In this document: piece by piece, positions 11,601-23,000 of the stretch
How the letters are laid out: the number at the start of each line of letters is the position of its first letter
Position numbering within the stretch: position 1 is the stretch's first letter
DNA from: Salminus brasiliensis
Lineage: Eukaryota > Chordata > Actinopteri > Characiformes > Bryconidae
Direction: 5' to 3'
Assembly (NCBI RefSeq): GCF_030463535.1
Contig: NC_132891.1
Span: 11,439,449 to 11,503,448 of the forward strand
DNA length: 64,000 bases
The notes under the pieces: generated by a model
The model's database searches: none
Seen by the model: only the letters and a program-made list of their open reading frames with translations
What the model was told of the DNA's origin: nothing
Program-made: the position numbers and the translations under genes

Positions 11601-14092
11601 AAATATTCAAATGAGCATAGAATAGACCTGCATATGCTTCTTTTAGGGTGGGTGTTTATCACTAGAACACAAGCAGGTAGAGTCCAGAATAAAGTTGTGA
11701 ACTAGTCATGAGCCCCAAAAAGTTAAACATAAAAATTCAACTAACATAATATCCTTCATTTTCTAATACATTATATTTTTATATGGTGTGTGTTCAAACC
11801 TTCAGCTAGTAGCTTTACCGTGATTGGCCGCCACTACAAATTAATATTACATTAAGGAGCCCTAACTCAACTTAGAACACCTTTCCATGTCCCTTCACAT
11901 TGTGTATCATTGCAGTGTCTAATATATGTAATATAAAATGTTATGTAATATTTTTGCCACACTACCTATCTTGGGAAGGGACACTGGGCTTTGATGTGTT
12001 ATTTTGCTTTTATCTAGGATGGGCATTTTGAGAACACCTACTACAGCGAATTCATCAACAACCTGGCGAAAGTCAGATATGCAGGTATCTGATATAAAGG
12101 CATGCAGCAGATATTTCATGTCAGCATGTTCATGATTGACTTCAGCTGTACACTCTTCCTCCTTGTAACTCCTTTCAGGGCAGTCTATGAATATTTCGAC
12201 TCTGAATGTGCGCTCCATGCTCCCAGAAAACCTCTCCAATTTCTTCAGATATGAGGGCTCTCTCACGACTCCGCCGTGTTTCGAGAGCATTCTGTGGACT
12301 GTGTTTGATACTCCTATCACCCTCTCCCACAACCAGGTACTTCATCTCCCCTTGACATGCGGCCATGCTGCATCTTTTCTAACGTTCCCAGCTACACTGT
12401 TGACCAATGAATGCTTATTGATCGAAACCCACAGATCAGGAAGCTGGAGAGCACTCTTATGGACCTTGAGAATAAGACTCTGTGGAATGACTACCGCATG
12501 GCTCAACCTCTGAATGACCGAGTGGTGCAGTCCTCCTTCATCCCTCGTCTGGGCAAAGGAAGTAAGTACACTGACTCACATTTCAGCTTATTTTATTGGA
12601 GAAATGACAGTCAAATTTCAGCAGTGTTTGTCGTTATTTCTTTTTCTTCACAGCATTTTGTAGGCAAGAAGAGATCGAGTCAAAGCTTTCGAACATTGAA
12701 AGCATGATCACCTCTCTTGGCAAACATATACACTCAGGTATTACTCACAGTACTATCTGTTCTGTCTGTCTTCAGGGAATAAAGGACTTTACAGTAATTC
12801 ACTTTTACAGAACTCCTGTCTAAGCTTTTTTTGGAGATATAATGTTTAGTCATTTCACAAAGCAAAGCATTCTAACCTGTTGTTGCCTCGCTTTCCATTC
12901 AGACGCTGGAGATTTCAGACCTAGAGGCAAGGGTAAGCGCCAGTAGTTTTTTCATTTTCTTATGATTCTTGAGGTTGCAATGTATAGCTGGACATCAACT
13001 TTTGAAAAATCCCTTAGGTTTCACCTGTGGTTCCCTAAAGATTATTCTTTAAAGAATAATTTATCCTTGGGTGCACCAAGAACAGCTCTTGGTCCCTCAA
13101 GAACTTCTTAGAGTACGAAAGGTTCTTCTCGAATGTTTGACAGGACCTTTAAATACACTTTTTTGTATAGTTTAAAGGTTAAAGACTTTTACATTTTGAT
13201 GACTATTTGGTCTGTGGCTGATGGTTATTATGACATGAATATGATCTATATGTGATATATGAGCTATGAATAAAGAACCTAAATGTTGAAGAACCTCCTT
13301 TCCACCACAAATGCACTTTCCATATGTCATTTTTAAAATGAAGGTGATGGTTAAGTTAAGATAACTTAACTTAAATTCAAATAAAGTTAAATAAGGTTTA
13401 ATACCATTGAAATGTCAAGAACCATATAGGATTCTACATTAACATTAACAGGGCCTTTCGTTAACATTGTAATTTCAGATCAGGCTATATACCCATTGGT
13501 TCTACACTTCCCTGAGAACAAGCTTGGAAGCTACGCTGTGGTCAACGTGGCTCACTCCATGAGCCTCCACTCCTTTACGGCCTGCATGAACTTGCACATG
13601 CGTCCCCGTCCCGTGCACACCGTGCTGTCCTACTCCAGCTCTGGTAATGACAACGAGCTGACGATCACCATGGGCTACGAGATTGGTCTGTGGATCGGAA
13701 ACGAGTTTGTCAACTTGCCCCATTCGCTCCACGCCCACACCTGGGCACACTACTGTGTGACCTGGGCCTCTCATACTGGAGGGGCAGAAGTGTGGATCAA
13801 TGGTGTTGTGGGAGATGAGCAGTACCTGCGAGCGGGGTACACCATTAGACCTGGCGGTGTCCTTATCCTCGGGAAGGACCAGGATGGCTACCTGGGCATC
13901 TCAGACTCGGACGCGTTCGTCGGACAAATGACGGAGGTGAACATGTGGGATTACGTGCTGAGCGCTGAAGAGATTCAGGAGCAGATGAGCTGTGAGACCA
14001 GTGTGGGAAAAGGCAACGTGCTGAGCTGGGGCATTACGCGCATGGGCCTGTATGGAGGAGTTCAGCTGGAGAATGAACACAAGTGCACCTGA
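5607..14092 (+). CDS. ca6: Carbonic anhydrase VI with C-terminal pentraxin domain (10 coding exons)
   Basis: Secreted alpha-carbonic anhydrase (CO2 + H2O to bicarbonate + proton) fused to a pentraxin. Exons: 5607-5682, 8934-9116, 10241-10389, 10546-10641, 12018-12084, 12179-12336, 12435-12561, 12654-12737, 12903-12932, 13479-14092. All introns are GT-AG and phases match, giving 1584 nt and 527 aa. Residues 1-20 look like a signal peptide. The zinc ligands are H111 and H113 (in MHLHWG) and H138 (in ELHVVH). H85 (NGHS) is the proton shuttle, E125 and T220 (SLTTPPC) the gate pair, and C41-C224 the disulfide seen in secreted isozymes. Residues 293-311 form a coiled coil. Residues 324-527 are a pentraxin with the H414-x-C416-x-T-W-x-S signature. 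Human CA6 has about 308 aa and lacks the pentraxin; fish, frog and bird CA VI are known to carry it. The ATG at 5607 is the only start in frame with the signal peptide. Exon calls are by eye; the family call is very secure. Confidence 0.97.
6260..6792. repeat. Repeat in ca6 intron 1, rich in TTGA/ACGTC motifs, with LINE-like tail
   Basis: Many imperfect copies of a GTTGATGT / ACATCAACGT type word occur in both orientations. The stretch ends with GGGATAAATAAAGTGATC and a short (TATC)n run, which resembles the 3' tail of fish LINE-type retroelements. The family is not identified. Confidence 0.5.
6888..7130. mobile_element. MITE-like dispersed repeat, family C
   Basis: Starts at ACACTCTTAAAAATAAAA and contains GGTTCCCTAAAGAACCAT and, further on, its near complement (TTTAGGGAACCAAAAGTG) and TTTCTATGGCATAG. 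Similar words recur near 13010-13300, 15382-15530 and 23715-23835, so this is a dispersed family with internal palindromes. It lies in ca6 intron 1. Confidence 0.6.
7131..8933. other. Remainder of ca6 intron 1
   Basis: AT-rich intronic DNA running to the exon 2 acceptor at 8933. No further exon or named repeat was found. Confidence 0.6.
9117..10240. other. ca6 intron 2
   Basis: An intron of 1.1 kb. A palindromic family-C-like segment (about 9690-9836) has AACAGTG/CACTGTT type ends and repeated GTTCCT/AGGAAC words. Otherwise featureless. Confidence 0.55.
10642..12017. other. ca6 intron 4
   Basis: An intron of 1.4 kb between the exons encoding the middle of the catalytic domain. No repeat or exon that I can name. 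Confidence 0.55.
12654..12932 (+). other. ca6: Coiled-coil linker exons of ca6 (exons 8 and 9)
   Basis: Two small exons (12654-12737 and 12903-12932) join the catalytic and pentraxin domains. Exon 8 encodes residues 286-313, in which I293, L297, I300, I304, L307 and I311 follow 4-3-4-3-4 spacing. That is a clean three-heptad hydrophobic core flanked by charged residues, preceded by a cysteine (C288). Exon 9 is a 30-nt microexon encoding a short basic and glycine-containing stretch (residues 314-323). Both exons keep phase 1 at each end, so either could be skipped without a frameshift. A role in oligomer formation is inferred from the heptads. Confidence 0.8.
13010..13300. mobile_element. Family C MITE-like repeat in ca6 intron 9
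   Basis: Contains the family words GGTTCCCTAAAGAT and AAAGGTTCTTCTCGAA and ends among AGAACCT repeats. Boundaries are vague. Confidence 0.4.
13479..14092 (+). other. ca6: Pentraxin-encoding terminal exon of ca6
   Basis: This single 614-nt exon holds the whole pentraxin domain, residues 324-527 of the ca6 product. The paired cysteines C359 and C416 correspond to the conserved C-reactive-protein disulfide. D381-N382 and D457-Q458-D459 sit where CRP has its calcium ligands (DN and EQD), so at least part of the calcium site appears kept, with Glu replaced by Asp at the first position of the second cluster. The VNMWDYVLS segment is also pentraxin-like. Two further cysteines, C495 and C526, lie near the C terminus. 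The exon ends with a TGA stop at 14090-14092. Having the domain on one exon fits gain by exon shuffling, which is an inference. Confidence 0.93.
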
Positions 14093-14166
14093 TCTACTGA
14101 CAAATGGATTCAAATAGGGTGCACAATGTATCAGTAGCTGATATATTATTAGATGATAAATGGAAA

Positions 14167-14193
14167 AATTATTATTATTATTATTATTATTAT
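14167..14193. repeat. (ATT)n microsatellite
   Basis: A short ATT trinucleotide run in the 3' flank of ca6. Confidence 0.9.
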
Positions 14194-14741
14194 AGGAATT
14201 TCAAATGACTATGCTGATAATCTCAATCAAATAACTGGTTTGGAAACTTCCATTCATCTCAAGCTCAATGAAATAGATGGAACAATGAATAACATTCGGG
14301 ATGGGAATTGGAATATGGGAATTCTGGGTAGATACTACTGTAATGGATCTTCCCCCACGGTTCGGGACGCACATGGACAGTTTTACAGTCGTGTTACAGT
14401 TTACAGTAATAATGACCCCAATTTTGACGCAGAGTTGCAGTAAAAACGCGCAGACCGAGCAGCTGTCGATCACATAAACGTGTCACGTGAAAGGGTCGTG
14501 TGAGTGTGTGGATAAAATCGGTACGGTTTGTTAACGTGCCACAAGAGCCACAAGGCTGCACATCTAGCACGGCCACACATCTGTAGTGACGTCACTCTGG
14601 AGTTTGAATGGAGAGCAGAGTTCTATTAGTGTGAGGAGTGGAAGTCTCATATGGACACGGGCTGAGTGAGAAAGGAGAAATCTGCAAGTAGGTCTAACCT
14701 CAGAACACAAGCCTCAACTATTAAGGTTTCCTGTGGAAAAG

Positions 14742-14747
14742 AATAAA
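14742..14747 (+). terminator. Candidate poly(A) signal for ca6
   Basis: An AATAAA hexamer lies 650 bases downstream of the ca6 stop. It is a plausible cleavage signal, but no transcript evidence is available and the surrounding DNA is A-rich, so it may be chance. Confidence 0.3.
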
Positions 14748-15381
14748 AAAATTCAAATACAGCACAAGAGGCAATCGCTCCACTCAACCTCTACATCACA
14801 AACAGACTGTGTTAAAATAAGAGTCACTACTACAAAAAAACAGACTGTCAAACTAAGTCACTGATACAAATGAACCAACAGGCCATGTCAAAGTAAGAGT
14901 CACTAAAACAATCAAACAGTCTGTGACAAACTAAGTCACCGATACAAATGAACAAACAAGGTGTGTCAAAATAAAAAGGTGTCAAAATAAGAGTCACTAT
15001 TAAATGAAGCAGTAACACAAAATACTTTCATACTGAAAGCTAAAATTACTCACATTTTTCTCTCTTTTTCTTTTTTGCTGATATGAAAAATGATCTGATC
15101 TGTAACTCAAAAAACATGATCTGATCCAAACCGTGGGTTTTGTGGTCTGTTACACCACTAATAGAAACCGATATTCATTTTTTAAAAATTATACATATGT
15201 GCTGATGTCAATACAATGCAAAAACATTGTACATATTGGGACTGAATCTACCTGGATTTGTCAGAAATGTTCACGATTCATTAATGATTTATTTGTAAAG
15301 ATTCTGTCTAACTCTCACACCTCCAATTTGCTGCCGATTCCCATGCATTAGCTAGGAATCCCCGATCGCACAATGCTACTA

Positions 15382-15530
15382 CACTCTTAAAAATAATGGT
15401 ACTGCAAATGGTTCTTTGAGTGATGCCACTTTTGCTTCCCTAAAGAACCATGTCTGTAATAGAGAAGTGTGAGTGTGCAGAACCTTTAAATTAGTACAGC
15501 AGTAGTTTTTCTATGGCATCACTCAATAAT
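15382..15530. mobile_element. Family C MITE-like copy
   Basis: Begins ACACTCTTAAAAATAATGG and contains TTCCCTAAAGAACCAT, AGAAGTGTGAGTGTGC, ACCTTTAAATTAGTA and TTTCTATGGCATCACTCAA. These words are shared with the copy at 6888-7130. Confidence 0.6.
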
Positions 15531-16047
15531 AACTCTATATATATATATTTCTGATATAATCATGCACCCCTAGTGTTAGGCTGTTAGTGTTAAGACTCCT
15601 ACCACTGTAAGTCGCTCCAGTTAAGGACATGGCTCCTTTTGCCATATCATGGCGAGGTCAAATCAATCAACCTCCCAAATCATTTAACCTTATCTTATAC
15701 TTCTGCACCTCATATAGGAACTACAAGTATCAGGTATATGTTACTGTTGTCAGTACCAGACAATTATCAGCACAACTCCATATAAGCATCACTAGATTGA
15801 ATGCATTTCACTTGCGGTGCTCTGTTCAGTTCTGAATGTGCTCTATCTCTATGAACCACTAACCAGTGTGGTTCTTTGGAGTGTGATATCGCTTGTACTT
15901 TAAATGTGTCAGATCATAAACGTATTGTGTGTTTTGTATTCAAATAAAAAATCATATCTACATCAGTTCAATAAACTTCATTTTGTTTCTCTTATATCAC
16001 ATCTTATGTGTTTTTACTGCATACAAAAAACAATACATAAAACATCA

Positions 16048-16485
16048 TACACTATATGGACTAAAGTATTGGGACACCTGCTCATTAAATGCTTTTTCCA
16101 AAATCGAAAAAGAGTTTATCCCGCTACTGTCCAGGGAAGGTTTCTACTGGATTCTGAAGCATTGCTGTGAGGATTTGATTGCATTTAGTTACAAGAGCAT
16201 TAGTGAGGTCAGGATGTTGGATGATTACCACCCCACCCCATCCTTAACTCCCCAACTCATCCCAAAAGTAATGCATGGCGCACCATAATTCCAGAGAACA
16301 CAGTTCCACTGCTCCACAGCTCAATGCTGGGGGCTTTATACCTGAATAGTCCACGTCTGGTATCTTATTCTTTTGGTAATACTTCTTTACAGGGACTAGA
16401 AAAGCTGTGTGGGTGTATTTGCTCATCTGTGTCAGCAGTGGGGGCAACTTAAAAGTAACAGAATGCATTTATTAGGGGGTGTCTA
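16048..16485 (+). mobile_element. Short inverted-repeat element, family A, near complete
   Basis: The left terminal repeat TACACTATATGGACTAAAGT is intact, followed by GGACACCTGCTCATT. The interior includes CCAGGGAAGGTTTCTAC, GATTTGATTGCATTTAG, GGTCAGGATGTTGGATGATT and CAGCTCAATGCTGGGGGC. The right end (GGGGGTGTCTACAAA) has lost the final inverted repeat. It lies just downstream of slc2a5. Confidence 0.75.
16468..16473 (-). terminator. Candidate poly(A) signal for slc2a5
   Basis: On the minus strand this is AATAAA, about 620 bases past the slc2a5 stop. It is the nearest such hexamer I found, and it lies inside a transposon-like copy (16048-16485). No other AATAAA or ATTAAA was seen between it and the stop. 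Use in vivo is unproven. Confidence 0.3.
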
Positions 16486-17088
16486 CAAATCTGCATGCGT
16501 TCATTTAACTTCATTAGCATATTTTGATAGCATAATGTTTAACACAGAACATGTACATACTTAGCTTTCAAAATAAAAGAATAAAACCAAAACTAAATCA
16601 GAACTCCTTTGCCCATCCTCTGAACGTTATCAGGTTTTACTCTACATTTTGCTTTCTCTGATTTTAGAACTCCTCTGGGTGCTCCACGTGCTAATCCTAG
16701 ACTACACTGCTTGTAAAATTACTATTTACACACCGAATGCTAGAAGACTGCACTTGTACTATAATTATGCTGGCTATTCGCCATCAGCTCTCAGGTGCAT
16801 TTTTACAGTCCGTGTCAAACACATAATTAAGGTTTCTGTTGATGGTCTCTATGATGTACAAGAAGCAGACCAGAGCCATTTAACTCCTGCTAACCTATAT
16901 AGTTTGTATATAAGCTGTCTCTCTGGACAAGCCCAATGTACTAATAAAAACACATACATAAGTGGCAGCGAATTAATGGAGGTCTAACACAAATCATCTG
17001 AATCCAGAAGAGGCCTCTGAGCTTCAGACTTACACCAAAGCTCTGACATAAAGAAGCACTTAGTCCCCAATGATGAGCCAGTCGGCTT

Positions 17089-20000
17089 TCAGAAGGTTGT
17101 AATTGCATCCTGCTTGTCATCTCTCACTTCAGCTTCTTTCATCTTACTCTCATCAGACTCCACCATAATCTCCACCCCATTCCTCTTAGCGAACAGCTTG
17201 CTGATCTCCAGGAAGGTGGTGTTCTTAGTTTCTGGAATGACCACCCAGATGTAGATGAGTGTGACGAGGCAGATGAAAGCAAAGATGATGAAACTGTAGG
17301 CCCCGAGTCCTTTCTGCAGGCAAACACACATGGAAACTATGAGCAGTGCGGCCCTCCTCATTAGCTCCTTCAGTCTGACTTTGATGAGGCCCTGCGGGTC
17401 TAGCCAGCTCAGTAAATCTCAACCCTTGAAAGGATTCTCAAAGGTGATTAGAGAACCCGCAAACTACCAACTGCTCATGTATTTATTCTTTTTATAATCT
17501 GACGTGTTCTGTGAGTTTAACCATTAACCCTTAAGGACAAAATATAGTTACAATGGATTTGAATCTGCACTGTGAAAAAATGTAAAGTCAGGCCAACTTA
17601 AAATAGTAGCCTAATTTTACATCAACTACGTCTGAGTTGATTTAGTTCAGTACAGTTTTGATTTAGTTTACGGTTTAGTAAAAGTTCTTCTAACTCAGTT
17701 CTTTAGTTCTGCATCCTAGCTAGTAGAGTACATTATAGGAACATTCAGCAATGTTTTTAGAAGGTTCTAAAAAGGTCAAGCTGTAACGTTACAGAAATCA
17801 TTTACTAAAAACATTCCAGGAACGTCTAGAGAACAGATTAAATGTTCTGAAAACGAAAATCGTAACATTCAGAGCATTCACATAACATTCTACTTACCAA
17901 AAATGTCTAAAATGTCTGGGATCTCAGTTTGGTCAATCACGCGTATCAAGTTGCGTTTCAGAAACATTAATAAAGGTGCTGAAGCTGAAACTGCTTAAAA
18001 TGATGTTGAGTCCTTCTATTCCTATTTGCAGATTAGGACTATCACTATCACATTACACCATCTGATTCTGAGACCTTTGCTTGGATTTAAGCTTATGATC
18101 TCCTCACAGTTGGTGACCAGGCAGTTAGACTGTTGTGCCACCCCAGAAATGTACTCTTCCATTCTTTCTTGGACACAATAATGTACATGGCTTTGCAGCT
18201 CTAGAATGGCACAGCTGTCTGACTGCCTGCGTGTCGAGAGAAAAAATTGTAAGTTCATAAAGAGATCAAGTTCAAACCCCTTCAACACTACAGCTCTCCA
18301 TGGTCAGGAGTCTGAGAACATGAAGGCTGCAATTGCATTTCTTAATCTTAATTTAATAGGGTATTGTAGCAAATGGGCAGTAATTACTGTAGAAGGAGGA
18401 CTGAAAATACAGTTTGAAGTTCTTAGATGTCATCAAACATCACACATTTTAGAAGCAGCTGAAATCTGACCTCCATGAAAGGGAAGACCAGGCCCACGGT
18501 AAAGTTGGAAAGCCAGTGGACAGAGCCTGCCACCATGAAGGCAGCTGGCCGGGAGGACTGCCTGAAGATCTCGGTGGTGATCACAGTGGGAATTGGACCT
18601 GTGAAGGGAGCAGCAATAGCCTTTCATCAGCTTTTGCAGCATTTCCAGCACATTTTATCACCACACACTCCTACTCCAGGGAGGCAGTGGGCTGTGAATT
18701 TATGGACCAAAGCTTTTACAGTCTGGTTTATATCCACCTTAAAACACTTTCATACCAGCTCCTTCTTAAGTAGCTCGCAAAGCCTCAGAGTTAAAACTGT
18801 ATGAATTTAGATGATGCCAGATGTGCACTTACTCGGGCCTATGGCGTGTCCAATGACATAAATGATGACGCAGGCGATGCTGACATAGGGCATCCAGTGT
18901 AGAGTGTCCTGTGGATAGGCCATCAGATTGTTATCAGTTATCATTTGTCACATTTATGAACATCCCCGTTACTCACAAACACACACACAGGCTGCCTGGT
19001 ATGAGAGCCGCCAGAGCAGCGTGATCTCTGTTCCAGAGTTCAAATCTGCTGGTTCTGTTTAAACTCTGTCCAGGTCTATTTATGACATCAATAACACTGC
19101 ACTGTCAGGTGAGATTTATTACTGGAGTGGGCCTGCAGCCACATAAAGGGAAATTGATTTTGATCTTTCAAATAAAAAGAGGCAGCCTTGACTCTGTCTT
19201 AAGCTGGAATCGTGGTGGTGAGTTCTGTACCTGCAGGCTGAGGGCTACGGTGAGGATCACGCAGGCCACACAACAGATCCCGAACCCAATCAGCAGCAGC
19301 AGCTTCCTGCCTGAGGCCTCCACTATGAACACCTGTGCAACAGCACAAAACACGCTTGTTCTTACAACAGCCATCCACAATGAATCACAAACTCGCCACA
19401 ACTTGCAATGACAAAACCAGTCTTGGGTTGTTCGAGACGAGAGAGCAGAATGCTTACTGCAGAGAAGGTCATGAGGACGTTCACAGTGCCCGTTCCCACA
19501 GTCACATACTGGACGTCATTGTCATTCACTCCTGCTGAACCAAAAATGCTGTCTGCATAGTAATAGATCTGAAAAGGATCCCAGATTCAGTCTCAGCAGG
19601 TTCTCAAATTAAAGCAATAGAAAAAAAATCTATGTATACAGTCTTCCTTTTGTCAAAATGTAGCCTGTAGTTGCACTGAAGCTACAAGGCTAATGTAATG
19701 TAATGTTATGCAACAAGGTAACAATTAATGGAAGTTTATATTCCACCACTTGCCTGAATCATGCTGAGTTGTTGTATAATCTTGAGCAGACTTGCTTTTG
19801 TGGTTTCTGACTATGCATGACATCTGGATTTTGTATAAATACGAATGGAAGCATGTCTCTAAGCTACAAACAGTTGCATATTTCTATGTGCATATTTATA
19901 CTTTTGTGCACATTTATATGTCACATACACTATATGGTCAAAAGTATTGGGACACCAATACATTACACCTACAGGAGCTTTTATGATATCCCATTCTTAA

Positions 20001-23000
20001 TCTATAGGAATTAATATGGAGTTGGTCCACCTTTGCAGCTCTAACAGCAGGTTTGGAACTCGGCAGTTATTGAGTCAGCAGAGCGTTGGAGACTTTATGC
20101 ACTATGCTCTGAGCTCAGCACTCGACGACCCTACCCTGTAACATTACGCGGTCTGACACTTTATGGCTGAGTTGCTGTCTTTCCCTAACGCTTCCACTTT
20201 TCAATACCACCACATAGAGTTGATCGTGGAGTATGTAGGAGGGAAGCACTTTCACAAACTAACTTGTTGTTGCAATGGTGGCATCCTAATACAGAACCAT
20301 GCTGGATGTCAGTGATACACCGGATGCAATGAACCATCTGAATTCAATGAATAAGAGGTGTCCCAATACTTTTGTCCATATAGCGTATAAACGACTAGAC
20401 AGATAGATTGCTTAAAGCATGATTCTCAATAGCAGTTTGAATAATCTTTCATTATTGCTACCATACCAATGCAGCGGATGATTCTGATCCAAATATGGTC
20501 CAGTTGATGCATTCCGGGGGAAGGGCCAAATTTTTTTGTGGACCAAAATGGACCCAGCTGTAGCAGCCACGTAAACGGTTTATCATGTCATTTGAATTCT
20601 GACCCATGTGAACCTTATCCAGCCTACTATGTGAGATTTTTGTACATAATTTCTGTATTTGGCCAAAACACGTCGCCAGATGTGGCTGTGTACTCATATT
20701 CAGACAAAGTCTGGTGGAATGTGAGCTGAATGAAGTTAAAGTGAGGGCAAGAACTGGACCATAACTCGTCTGCTATCTGGTCAGCCGTTTAAAGATGCCT
20801 AAAACTAAACATGCCCTGGTTGGTTCCCTACACTTGGGGTAAGGGATGAGTGTTTGATGAACCTTTTCTATGATAACTTGTGCTACTGCTGACAGAGCAC
20901 ATGAAAAGAGAATCAAAGGAATGAGTGGCAAGGCTTACGGCGTTAACTCCTGATAGTTGCTGGCCCATGTTCATAATGATAATGGACAGCAGCTGCCAGC
21001 GCAGGGAGCGTAAGGTGAGGAGCTTGAGCACGGACAGCTGGCCCTCGGCCCGCTCCGACTGCTCTTCCGCCCGCATCTCTTGCAGCTCCCCGCCCACGTC
21101 CTGCCAGCCCCGCAGACGCTGCAGTGCTGAAAAGCACACACACACACACACACACAGCAACATACAGGGTGGGTTTCATGGGCTTTTATGAATATCAGCT
21201 GTCAAATGTAAATTATGTTCAGTTAATTCTTTTCTAAGTGAAGCAACCTGTTAAAAAACAGTTAGACATCAACAAGAGTGAAGAAGTCGCTCTGGATAAG
21301 AGCGTCAGCTAAATGCCATAAATGTAAATGTAAATGTAAGCTCAAAATGTACTGAGCAAATTATGCCAATATAATTATCAACAATACTAGTATCAAAACA
21401 TCTTTAAAAATATTATGAAAATAAATTTTAATAAGTAATCCATTTTAAATATTACCACCAGACTCTGCCAGACCCATCTAGAATATGTACGGAATAAGTA
21501 AAGGCTGACGACAGTCCTGTGCCAGTGTCCGCCGAAGAGGTGTTCAAACATGGCACATGATGAAGCAAGGGGGAGCAAACAGGGATCCACACTAGGCTAA
21601 ATGGTAAAACTCACCAATGCTAGCTTTAACTATCACTGCCTTTCCAACTACCAAACTGTAGCTAAACACACATCAGATGGGACAGCACTGTTTTTGTTCT
21701 TTTTTACCCCTAAGACTTCAAAAAGCCAAACCCTGGGACGTGGGTAAAGGCAAGGCTAAAAGCTAAAACTGATACAATCTGTTCAGCTTGCTATCAGCAC
21801 ATTGTAAAAGACAGAGCGACTGTGCTACTATATGCAGATTATGTGAGACCATCATAGTACCATAATCCAGCAAAACAGAGCTTATTGTTCCTTCGTAAAA
21901 AGGAAAGCATCATGTTTCATTCTGAGGAAAATAACAGGGTTGCAAATAGGCCTCTACCAGTGCGTCTGGGCATTTTTCCTCTGCACAGTAAGTCACATAT
22001 TTACAATTTATCAGTCAACTTAAAAAATTGGCACCATTACAAGAAGATATTTGATCTGTTTCACTGTTAAAAGAAGGTGGTAATCAAAGGTATAACTCAG
22101 GATACGGTATTCTAGTTGGTATTTTTATCTGTTATTCAGCCCTGCCCCCTTTATCTTTAATGGATGTTTAACATGGCATCACTTTCCAGAATGTGTCTTT
22201 CTAAAAAAGCACAAGATATTATCAGTGATTTTTCAGTAGGTGCCAATATATCATGGAGTCATAATATCTATCATCTTTGTCTTTATTTTTCACAAATGAC
22301 ATGTTGGTCAGACCTTTGTTTCAGCATGACTATGAAAGCTTCCAGGGAGAATGCTAAAAGCAGTTCAACAGAAGACCAAACAAGTGGCTCTGCATTGAGA
22401 GTATGTAGTAGGCCATAAAAGAAAGACATGCTTGGACACATCTGTTAGCGAATAATGCATTCCTGTTGCTGATGGTGTTAAGACTTTTCCCACATTCAAG
22501 CTACTTTTCCACACTGCTGCTTTCACTTGTTTGTACAAGGAGAATAGCACGCATGCCATGTTCACTTAGTCACACCCATTGTCATATTACTTGAAGTCAA
22601 ATCTAGTCAGATACCCCCCCCCCCCCCCCCATATACTATATCTCATACTTATCTAATCTTTTCCCACAGGTCGGAGCTCAGAGAACACACATGGAACCCA
22701 ATCAGTTCCGCTTTGGACCACGTTCATGTCTTTCAGCAAATGATCACATGCCAGGTGCTTGTCTAAAGATGTAAAACTTATCCTGTCTGATTTATTAAAA
22801 TATTTATATCCTCATATCTTAACAAAGCCTGTATATATTTGGGTTTTATGAGCTTTTTGCTAGTGTCGTTTGCTCACCTCTTGAATGAAGTTTCTGTTTA
22901 AATGTCTTAACATGATTAAAATGCAGGTTTGTTTTTCAGTGAACTGAAGGGGAATTCCACCAAAAGTTTCATAATTCAGAATAATAAAGAGACGTGTTTA

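Larger units (their letters stand above)
14194..16047. other. Intergenic flank between ca6 and slc2a5
   Basis: The DNA between the two convergent genes holds a repeated CAAACAGACTGTG...AAGTCACTGATACAAATGAAC word (14800-14990, about three imperfect units) and a family C copy (15382-15530). No exon was seen. Confidence 0.55.

Noticed and set aside
13502-13774. A 90-aa minus-strand frame opposite the pentraxin exon
   Set aside because: An antisense shadow of a GC-rich coding exon with no family resemblance.
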